Assembly: GCA_015661985.1 (NCBI GenBank)
Contig: DQVB01000668.1
Coordinates: 1 to 8,211 of the forward strand
DNA: 8,211 nt
Origin: Planctomycetota bacterium
Lineage (GTDB): Bacteria; Planctomycetota; Planctomycetia; Pirellulales; Thermoguttaceae
Reading direction: 5' to 3'
The notes under the pieces were generated by a model. That model did no database searches. It saw only the letters and a program-made list of their open reading frames with translations, and was not told the origin of the DNA. The translations under genes were made by a program, and so were the position numbers. Positions 1 through 5,125 of this stretch are shown here, piece by piece (within the stretch, counting starts at the first letter, position 1; every line of letters starts with the position of its first letter).

Positions 1-304
1 CACGCTCTCAACTCGACTTTTGCCAATTCGTCACACGTCATTGCGCGACAAGAACTTGCGACAAACATGTGCGTCTGTACGGCGTAGTTCCGCAAGGTCT
101 TGCTACGCAATTACTTGCGCCGAATAGCCTGTCGGCAACCACCAAGAACGGCAACACTCGCGCTCAATAATCTCTCAGGTGGCACTTATACGCATGCACG
201 GTGGTGCGCGGAGGATTCCGCCGGGGGAAATCCCTTTTGTTCTGCCGTGCGGTACGTATCGAGCTGAAATCACGTCCATCCGCCAAACCCGTATTGACGG
301 CGGT
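1..304. other. Intergenic region without a supported gene
   Basis: No reading frame here has a ribosome binding site, a recognisable domain or convincing composition. The first 180 bases are less GC-rich than the rest of the window and contain five copies of the word TTGCG or its complement CGCAA (41-45, 56-60, 91-95, 106-110, 115-119). An imperfect hairpin can form from GCGTA (82-86) with TACGC (104-108), enclosing GCAAG (92-96) with CTTGC (99-103). This may be an untranslated or regulatory region of a gene to the left of the window, but I cannot assign a function. Confidence 0.4.
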
Positions 305-314
305 TTACCCGCCG
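298..314. terminator. Hairpin, possible weak terminator
   Basis: A perfect 6-bp stem CGGCGG/CCGCCG encloses a 5-base loop. Read on the minus strand, the loop contains the TAA stop of the small frame at 305-361. Read on the plus strand, a run of five T (324-328) follows nine bases after the stem, which is far for an intrinsic terminator, and there is no plus-strand gene before it. On the minus strand no T-run follows. It may be a weak end point for the leftward transcript, or chance. Confidence 0.25.
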
Positions 315-489
315 GATTGCCTCTTTTTCTTGTCCTCGACAGCTCTCTTGATCCGTTCCATCAGCGCGTGGCCTTTTCCAGTTTCTTGCGCTGCTGGTCC
401 GTTTTTGGCTCGCGTACCGGGTCCGTCATCCGCCAGGTGATCCTGCCGCTCAGGGGCGGTTCCTCCAACGCTCCCGGATCCCAAAGCAT
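305..489 (-). other. Candidate small coding remnant, broken by a TGATG overlap
   Basis: From ATG at 489 a 42-codon frame runs to TGA at 361-363. That stop overlaps an ATG (361-359) opening an 18-codon frame ending in TAA at 305-307. By hand count 33 of 42 third positions in the first frame are G or C, as expected for coding DNA in a GC-rich genome. The peptide is strongly charged: it has a WRMTDPVREPKTDQQRKK stretch, and the second frame continues in similar Lys/Arg/Glu-rich style (ERIKRAVEDKKKR). The two could therefore be one helical tail split by a single-base shift. Against it, there is no Shine-Dalgarno sequence before ATG 489 and I recognise no family. It begins 28 bases after the stop of the hydrolase-peptidase gene and would be cotranscribed with it. 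It may be a real small protein, a decayed gene or a non-coding 3' region. Confidence 0.22.
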
Positions 490-512
490 GTAATCAGAGA
501 CGACAGCGTCAT

Positions 513-529
513 CTGGGTCAGCGACCCAA
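513..529 (-). terminator. Hairpin spanning the stop of the hydrolase-peptidase gene
   Basis: TGGGTC (514-519) pairs perfectly with GACCCA (523-528) around a three-base loop, and a G-T wobble adds one pair outside. The TGA stop of the gene (518-520) lies inside the structure. No T-run follows on the minus strand, so it is not a standard intrinsic terminator. It could protect the 3' end or slow the ribosome at the stop, or be fortuitous. Confidence 0.28.
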
Positions 530-2524
530 GTTCCAGCGGCGCCGGAACCAGTCGCCCAGGTCGCGGCCCACTACTTGGGAAAAGGTTTCGACCATCGCTT
601 CGTGGCCCACGGCCGCTTGGCCCCGGTGTTTCTGGCCGATCGAGCGAACCAGTTCAGGAAGGAAACCTCCGCCTTTCATCGCCTCCAGCTCGCGGAACAT
701 CCGCAACAGACCGGCGTGGTACCAGGCGTAGTTCGGCGTATCCAGGCCGCCGGGGCCCAACCGGTCGGCACGAGCGAAATCGCGCACACGGAGGCCACGG
801 CCGTCGCGGTCCCAAAGCAGCTGGTAGTAGGCATAGATCAGTTCCCCTTCGCGCTGGGAACGGAGCTCTTTGTGCATGCAATACGCCGCCCACTGGGCCA
901 GGCCTTCGTAATACCAGCGGGGCTGCTGTGGGTAGTTCAGATGGTTGCAGAAGCCGTGGGTCAGTTCGTGGGGGAGAATGAAGTAGGCCGAATAGATGAA
1001 GAAGAAATGCTTGGATCCAGACAGCTCTCGGTACACGTCGGCTGGCTCCCACGGTTCGGGAAGCTCCAGCAGCCGGGCCACTCGCTCAACGGCCGGGCCG
1101 CCCCGGGGAATGTCCATCGCTTTGGCGATCTCGGCCAATTGGTCCGGCAGGTCGACATCGGCGGCAGCCAGGACCGCATCAGGGCCGGTGGCGTGAGGGA
1201 AACCGTAGGACTCGGGCGCCCCACGCCAATCTCTCCGCGACAACCAATGGACGGTTTGACAAACCGCCTCGTTCGGCCGAAACAAGCCAGCCAAATAGCG
1301 GTTACATCGGGCGGCGTATTCGGCCAGTCCTTCGGCCACCGGTTCGCTTTCGGGCGAATAGCAGAGCACTACAGGGCCGCGGCGGAGTTGACGCAGGCGG
1401 TCGGTTGAGTGCTCCTTTCTTGCTGCGCCCTTCTTGAGGAACCGCTCGAAGAACGCATAGATCTCCTCGTTCGACTCCGGCGTGGGCGAATGCCCCGGCC
1501 TGTTCGTCATGGCCACTCGGTCCGTGTAACCCAAGAGCCGATTGACGGCGATCGTGTGATTCAGTGCCGCCCAACGCCCGGGCTGGTCCTCCGATCCACC
1601 GGAAACCAGAAAGGGCCGCGGGGCCATCAGGGCGTGGAGCTCGTGCAGGTCATGCCCGGCTTCGACCAGGCGCTTGTAGGCGCCGGTACGCGGGTTTTCC
1701 GGCGACGGCACACCCGGCCGGCGCTGGCTGTCCGGATCGTAGCCCAGGTACCAGGGCTCCCAGTAATTCACGTTCGGTCGCTTCTCGTCGAAAACAATCC
1801 CCGGATCCGACCAGACCGCACAGGCAAACTTCTCGTAGAGACACGAGGCGAACATGGCCCACTTGCCGCCGTAGGAATGGCCCACAATCCCCACTCGCTC
1901 CGCGTCGACTTCAGGCAGCGTGGCCAGGGCGTTGTAGCAGTTGGCCGCCACGTAGGCCAGCATGGAGAGTGGTTGCAGTTGGACATTGTCCTTGCTGGGG
2001 TAGTACCGGCACTCGGGCGTGCCGATGGAAAGAGCCACGAAGCCTCGCCTGGCCAGCTGATACCCGAAGTCCCCCAGCGGTTTGCCCAGCCCGGCGCCGG
2101 TTTCCGCATCGTAGCAGGGGACCACGACGGCGGGCATGGGCCGCGCCTCTTCCGGAACCAACAGGTACCCATCGACGGTCCGTCCCCCCGGTGCCACCTC
2201 GATCCGTACCCGATGCTGGACGAAATGCTCGCGAGGTGTGCTCTCCCGCCATTCCACCCGCGGCGCGGGGATCAGGGGCGGCCAGGGGCCCATGATCGCG
2301 TGCCATTGCTGGAGGATTTCCTGGCGCCGTTTGCGCCACTCGGCCACCGTGCCAACCCGCCTCCCGTCCCCGAACACAAGGGGCGACCGGAACGCGCCCA
2401 ATTCGCCCGCATACTGCGGCGAAGGAACAAACCACCGCTTCAGCTCGCCGGCGCAAGCCACTCCCACTGCCGGTACCCCGACAACGGCCAGCAGGTCACT
2501 CATCAATGTCCACCAGCTGTTCAT
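518..2524 (-). CDS. Alpha/beta-hydrolase fused to a gluzincin (peptidase MA-like) domain
   Basis: Predicted bifunctional hydrolase of 668 residues. Residues about 30-365 form an alpha/beta-hydrolase of dienelactone hydrolase/S9-like type: nucleophile elbow GHSYGG with Ser217, likely acid Asp313 in GGSEDQPG, and His345 in RPGHS. The leading EWRKRRQEILQQWH segment is the usual helical lead-in. Residues about 385-668 resemble the peptidase MA-like group of gluzincin metalloproteases: HELTH (His519, Glu520, His523), then PRWYYEGLAQW with Glu540 as third zinc ligand. Both active sites look complete. Ester, carbohydrate-ester or peptide substrates are possible; none can be named. I chose ATG 2524 because GGGGAGAG (2540-2533) lies eight bases upstream and residues 8-24 are hydrophobic. 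The frame is open a further 61 codons upstream, but that part is unlike a protein start. Export is uncertain because the N-terminus lacks basic residues before the hydrophobic stretch. The gene stands alone, divergent from the cupin gene. Confidence 0.85.
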   Translation of the reverse strand: MNSWWTLMSDLLAVVGVPAVGVACAGELKRWFVPSPQYAGELGAFRSPLVFGDGRRVGTVAEWRKRRQEILQQWHAIMGPWPPLIPAPRVEWRESTPREHFVQHRVRIEVAPGGRTVDGYLLVPEEARPMPAVVVPCYDAETGAGLGKPLGDFGYQLARRGFVALSIGTPECRYYPSKDNVQLQPLSMLAYVAANCYNALATLPEVDAERVGIVGHSYGGKWAMFASCLYEKFACAVWSDPGIVFDEKRPNVNYWEPWYLGYDPDSQRRPGVPSPENPRTGAYKRLVEAGHDLHELHALMAPRPFLVSGGSEDQPGRWAALNHTIAVNRLLGYTDRVAMTNRPGHSPTPESNEEIYAFFERFLKKGAARKEHSTDRLRQLRRGPVVLCYSPESEPVAEGLAEYAARCNRYLAGLFRPNEAVCQTVHWLSRRDWRGAPESYGFPHATGPDAVLAAADVDLPDQLAEIAKAMDIPRGGPAVERVARLLELPEPWEPADVYRELSGSKHFFFIYSAYFILPHELTHGFCNHLNYPQQPRWYYEGLAQWAAYCMHKELRSQREGELIYAYYQLLWDRDGRGLRVRDFARADRLGPGGLDTPNYAWYHAGLLRMFRELEAMKGGGFLPELVRSIGQKHRGQAAVGHEAMVETFSQVVGRDLGDWFRRRWNLGR

Positions 2525-2532
2525 GGGCCACG

Positions 2533-2540
2533 CTCTCCCC
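2533..2540 (-). promoter_or_regulatory. Ribosome binding site deciding the hydrolase start
   Basis: On the minus strand GGGGAGAG occupies 2540-2533 and is separated by eight bases from ATG 2524. This supports that start over the more upstream open codons of the same frame. A second ATG seven codons later (2503) is preceded by only a weaker GGTGGA and is the main alternative. Confidence 0.55.
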
Positions 2541-2583
2541 GCGATTCGTACTTGGAGTTCTTGTGTGCGTCTTTCCTCTCGTG

Positions 2584-2603
2584 CCCCAAGGTCCTCCTTG
2601 GGG
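2584..2603 (-). promoter_or_regulatory. Perfect 8-bp hairpin in the 5' leader of the hydrolase gene
   Basis: CCCCAAGG (2584-2591) and CCTTGGGG (2596-2603) are perfect complements around a four-base loop. Read on the minus strand, the loop and the 5' arm of the stem together display AAGGAGGA, a near-perfect Shine-Dalgarno sequence, 60-80 bases before the hydrolase start. No T-run follows on either strand, so a terminator is unlikely. It may be a ribosome-accessible or protein-binding leader structure. Confidence 0.35.
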
Positions 2604-2678
2604 ACGCGCTTCTGTGAAGTTCTGTTTCCCAGCCCTGGGGCCGAAGCTCGTCCGGCCAGGCCCTCGCCCGGGCAACCT

Positions 2679-2707
2679 TGTATACCGCCGGTTGACCCTG
2701 GGGGCAA
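2679..2707 (-). promoter_or_regulatory. Possible sigma70-type promoter for the hydrolase-peptidase gene
   Basis: On the minus strand TTGCCC (2707-2702) and TATACA (2684-2679) are separated by exactly 17 bases; each matches four of six consensus positions. The start of transcription would lie near 2672, giving a leader of about 150 bases that contains the hairpin at 2584-2603. This is judged by sequence only. It overlaps the oppositely directed candidate at 2692-2720. Confidence 0.35.
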
Positions 2708-2720
2708 CGGCCGATAGCCT
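2692..2720 (+). promoter_or_regulatory. Possible sigma70-type promoter for the cupin gene
   Basis: TTGACC (2692-2697, five of six matches) is followed after 17 bases by TAGCCT (2715-2720, three of six matches). Its -35 box falls inside the candidate promoter on the opposite strand, so RNA polymerase could probably not occupy both at once. The leader to the GTG start would be about 150 bases. The weak -10 box keeps confidence low. Confidence 0.28.
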
Positions 2721-2732
2721 GAGACTTACGCG

Positions 2733-2762
2733 TGAGTATGCTCAACCTGGCCTGCGGCCGCA
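2733..2762. promoter_or_regulatory. Two inverted-repeat elements, possible operators
   Basis: TGAG-N4-CTCA (2733-2744) and the perfect 10-base palindrome TGCGGCCGCA (2753-2762) lie within 60 bases downstream of the rightward promoter candidate. Short palindromes of GC-rich sequence arise easily by chance, so binding of a regulator is only a possibility. Confidence 0.18.
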
Positions 2763-2862
2763 ACCGATAAGGACGGATCGCCGACCGGTCCTGCAATCAT
2801 ACATGAGCGCGCCCTGTGCGCCTCAGGACGCCCGAAGACTCTATTGTACCCGCCTCGTATTT

Positions 2863-2870
2863 GAAGGAGA
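2863..2870 (+). promoter_or_regulatory. Strong ribosome binding site deciding the cupin GTG start
   Basis: GAAGGAGA ends five bases before GTG 2876. It is the best Shine-Dalgarno match in the window that sits at a usable distance from a start codon. It overrides the in-frame ATG at 2816, which would add 20 residues ahead of a clear signal peptide. Confidence 0.8.
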
Positions 2871-2875
2871 TCGCC

Positions 2876-3373
2876 GTGGTCGTTCGTGTTTTTCGATGGC
2901 TCTCCCCCATGATCCTGGTCGGCGCAGGTGCCCTCGTGGCCTTGGTGGCCACGGCCGCTTCGGAACCGGCCGGCCGGCAGCCGGAGCTGCTCCAGTCGCA
3001 CGTGGTCAGCTGGGACCAGGCCCGCCAGCGCGTGGCCGACTGGGGTGAAATGCGATTCTACTTCACCGGGCAGACGCGAGGGACCGAGCAGGTGTTGGCG
3101 GCGGTGGCCGTGGTCCAGCCGGGCCAGGCGGTGCACCGGGCCCATCGTCACGCCGCGGAAGAATACCTTTTGTTGGTGGAAGGCTCCGGCACCTGGTCGC
3201 TGGCCGGCAAGGAATCGCCGGCTCGCCGGGGCGACATGCTCTACGTCGAGCCCTGGGTCTATCACGGGCTGACCAACACGGGAGACGAGCCCCTCGTGTT
3301 CGCCGTGATCCGCTACCAAAGCAAAGGCGTTCCCGCCCCTCCACGCCCTGACGATGGCCCCGACGAACTGTAG
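2876..3373 (+). CDS. Secreted cupin-domain protein
   Basis: Small exported single-domain cupin of 165 residues. Residues 1-28 are a signal peptide: basic start (VVRVFR), a hydrophobic core rich in Val, Leu and Ala, and a likely cleavage after ATAA. Cupin motif 1 lies in HRAHRHAAEEYLLLVEG, giving His90, His92 and Glu96. Motif 2 lies in GDMLYVEPWVYHGLTN, giving His130 followed by the usual Asn134. With three histidines and one glutamate the metal site looks complete, so a metal-dependent role is likely, either small-molecule binding or an enzyme such as an isomerase or dioxygenase; the sequence does not decide. The end is short and Pro/Asp-rich. The GTG start is set by the strong ribosome binding site ahead of it. 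The gene is monocistronic, divergent from the hydrolase-peptidase and convergent with the propeller operon. Confidence 0.85.
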   Translation: MVVRVFRWLSPMILVGAGALVALVATAASEPAGRQPELLQSHVVSWDQARQRVADWGEMRFYFTGQTRGTEQVLAAVAVVQPGQAVHRAHRHAAEEYLLLVEGSGTWSLAGKESPARRGDMLYVEPWVYHGLTNTGDEPLVFAVIRYQSKGVPAPPRPDDGPDEL

Positions 3374-3406
3374 TCCGGGCTTTTCACGCAGGCCGCAGCG
3401 GAATGC

Positions 3407-3423
3407 GTCATGCGGAGCATGAC
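3407..3423. terminator. Hairpin between convergent cupin and propeller genes
   Basis: GTCATGC (3407-3413) and GCATGAC (3417-3423) form a perfect 7-bp stem with a three-base loop. It fills the short gap between the stops of two convergent genes, and its last base belongs to the TAG stop (3425-3423) of the leftward gene. No T-run follows on either strand, so any termination would need another mechanism. Its position suggests a shared bidirectional end or 3'-end protection. Confidence 0.4.
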
Positions 3424-5111
3424 TATCTGCTGCTGCCAGCCCCTTCGCAGAGCGTGACAAGTCGGTCCGGCGTGACGTTCTCCCACACGTCCACGCCGCC
3501 GCCGATCCAGCGGACCGAGATGCGGTCGATCCGTTCACAGCGGCCCAGCCCGAAGTGGAGCCTCATCCCGTGGTGGCTTTGGTAACCCCGTCCGCTGTGC
3601 ACCTCGGCGACCTGGCTCAAACCGCCGGCAACCAGCCGAACCCGCGCGCCCACGCCGTCGCGGTTCGTTTTCACACCCTGGAGCCGGACCTGGATCCAGT
3701 GGTTCTGCGGCGGGGAATCGTTTCTGAGGATGGTCGGCTGGCGCCGCGAATTGAGTACCACGGCGTCGATGTCGCCGTCGTTGTCCAGGTCGCCGAAGGC
3801 AGTGCCGCGGCTGCTTCTGCGCACCAGCATGCCGTCGCCTGCAGAGCCGGTGACGTCCAGGAATCTCCCGCCGCCGGTGTTCAGCAGCACGACGTTGCAC
3901 GTCTCGTATTGCGTTGAGTCGTCTTTCCGTTCGATCTGATCTTCCAGGTGGCCTGAGGCGATGAAGATGTCGAGATCGCCGTCGTTGTCAAGATCCACCA
4001 GGCCCGCCCCCCAGGTGACGTAGCTGGCGGCCACCAGGGCCGCGCGGGTCAAGTGGGTGACGTCCTCCAGGAAGCGGACGCCCGAATTGCGGTAGAAAAC
4101 GGGCGTTTCGCCCTGGTAGTTGGTCATGAAGAAATCCAGCCAGCCGTCCTGGTCCAGATCGCCGCAGTCCACCCCCATGCTTCCTTGAGCATTGCCTGCC
4201 ACATCGACCGCTGCGCCGATGAACAGGCCGACCTCCTCAAATCGTCCCCTGCCGTCGTTTTCAAAAAAGAAGTTCTCCCCCAGATCGTTGCACACGAACA
4301 CATCGGTATCCCCGTCGTTGTCATAGTCGGCGCAGACCATCCCCATGCCTGCGCCAGCGTGCAGTCCGACGCCCGAACGGACGCTGGCGTCCTCGAAGGT
4401 TCCGTCCCCGCGGGAGCGGTAGAAGGTGTCCGGGTCCGGTTCGTAACCCACCGGGCTGGGGTAAGCGGACAAGCCGCGCAAGGTGACGCGTTTGTGCTCT
4501 GCCGGGGAGAACTTGACGTAGTTGGAGACGTAAAGGTCAAGGTGCCCGTCGCGGTCGGCATCGAGGAAACAGACGCCGGCCCCCACGCGGCTTCCGTTGG
4601 CCACCCCCGCCGCGGCGGTCACATCGGTGAACGTCCCGTCGCCGTTGTTACGATAAAAGACATTAGGGCCGTAGTTGTTCACATAGAGGTCCTGGTCGCC
4701 GTCGTTGTCGTAATCGGCCGCTGCGACGCCGAGCCCGTGGCCGGTGTCTCCCACGCCGGCCTCCGTGGTGACATCGGTGAAGCGCCAGTTACCTTCGTTG
4801 CGGTAGAGGGCGTTTCGTGGCGGGTCGGCGGCGGGCCTTCCGAGGGTTGATCCGTTGAGGAAATAGATGTCCAACAGCCCGTCGTTGTTGTAGTCCAGCA
4901 GGGCCAGCCCGGCGCAGACGTATTCCACGATGTAGTACTTTCCGCTGCTGCCATCGGTATGGCGGAAGCGGATGCCTGTACGACGGGTAACGTCCCGCAG
5001 GACGATCGGGCCCTGGGCGCTTGCCGCACAGACGGCCAGTGGCCCCAGGCAGGCGAGCAGGGTCAGCAACAGGCATAGTCGTCTGGGGCGATCGACGGAA
5101 ACGGGTATCAT
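3423..5111 (-). CDS. Secreted FG-GAP/VCBS propeller with ASPIC_UnbV domain (CRTAC1-type), second copy
   Basis: Exported 562-residue protein of the CRTAC1/ASPIC-UnbV family, which is of unknown biochemical function and typically extracellular. Residues 1-32 are a signal peptide (RPRRLCLLLTLLACLG core, cleavage near ASA-Q). Seven calcium-loop motifs of D-x-[DN]-x-D-G-x-x-D type lie at 73-81, 133-141, 184-192, 262-270, 318-326, 373-381 and 441-449, which fits a seven-bladed beta-propeller with one bound calcium per blade. Residues about 486-555 are the ASPIC_UnbV domain (GVGARV, EVHSGRGYQSH, HFGLG, VRWIGGG). Cys181, 260, 274 and 316 are conserved in the upstream paralogue and may form disulfides. 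The start ATG 5111 overlaps the TPR gene stop (ATGA), with only a weak AGAGG nine bases upstream, so translation probably depends on coupling. It is last in the operon and ends at a hairpin. Confidence 0.92.
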   Translation of the reverse strand: MIPVSVDRPRRLCLLLTLLACLGPLAVCAASAQGPIVLRDVTRRTGIRFRHTDGSSGKYYIVEYVCAGLALLDYNNDGLLDIYFLNGSTLGRPAADPPRNALYRNEGNWRFTDVTTEAGVGDTGHGLGVAAADYDNDGDQDLYVNNYGPNVFYRNNGDGTFTDVTAAAGVANGSRVGAGVCFLDADRDGHLDLYVSNYVKFSPAEHKRVTLRGLSAYPSPVGYEPDPDTFYRSRGDGTFEDASVRSGVGLHAGAGMGMVCADYDNDGDTDVFVCNDLGENFFFENDGRGRFEEVGLFIGAAVDVAGNAQGSMGVDCGDLDQDGWLDFFMTNYQGETPVFYRNSGVRFLEDVTHLTRAALVAASYVTWGAGLVDLDNDGDLDIFIASGHLEDQIERKDDSTQYETCNVVLLNTGGGRFLDVTGSAGDGMLVRRSSRGTAFGDLDNDGDIDAVVLNSRRQPTILRNDSPPQNHWIQVRLQGVKTNRDGVGARVRLVAGGLSQVAEVHSGRGYQSHHGMRLHFGLGRCERIDRISVRWIGGGVDVWENVTPDRLVTLCEGAGSSR

Positions 5112-5125
5112 GGTGTGACGCCTCT
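5108..5125 (-). promoter_or_regulatory. ATGA stop-start overlap with weak ribosome binding site
   Basis: The TPR gene stop TGA (5110-5108) shares two bases with ATG (5111-5109) of the second propeller gene. AGAGG (5125-5121) is nine bases upstream and weak. Reinitiation by ribosomes ending the TPR gene would keep the two products in a fixed ratio. Confidence 0.7.

Larger units (their letters stand above)
2525..2875. promoter_or_regulatory. Divergent intergenic control region
   Basis: About 350 bases separate the starts of the leftward hydrolase-peptidase gene and the rightward cupin gene. The region holds overlapping promoter-like sequences for both directions near its middle (2679-2720), two inverted-repeat elements to the right of these (2733-2744 and 2753-2762), and a strong hairpin in the leftward leader (2584-2603). 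Each leader would be roughly 150 bases long, which leaves room for post-transcriptional control. No known riboswitch family was recognised. Confidence 0.45.

Noticed and set aside
179..493. Plus-strand open frame of 104 codons
   Set aside because: GTG start without a Shine-Dalgarno sequence, odd composition and no recognised domain; the minus strand of the same stretch looks slightly more coding-like.
575..1408. Plus-strand open frame of 277 codons
   Set aside because: Antisense to the gluzincin half of the fusion gene, with no recognisable domain; a compositional shadow.
1409..2617. Long plus-strand open frame of 402 codons
   Set aside because: It is antisense to the hydrolase domain, whose motifs are convincing, and has no recognisable domain or ribosome binding site. 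Long antisense frames are expected in GC-rich genes.
2525..2707. N-terminal extension of 61 codons on the hydrolase-peptidase gene
   Set aside because: Gly/Arg-rich, unlike a protein start, covering the leader hairpin and part of the promoter candidate; the ATG at 2524 has a good ribosome binding site.
2726..3538. Minus-strand open frame of 270 codons
   Set aside because: Antisense to the cupin gene, which has a strong ribosome binding site, signal peptide and metal motifs; the antisense product resembles nothing known.
4053..4850. Plus-strand open frame of 265 codons rich in Val and Ile
   Set aside because: Antisense to the calcium-loop repeats: Asp codons GAC/GAT read backwards give GTC/ATC, which explains both the openness and the composition.
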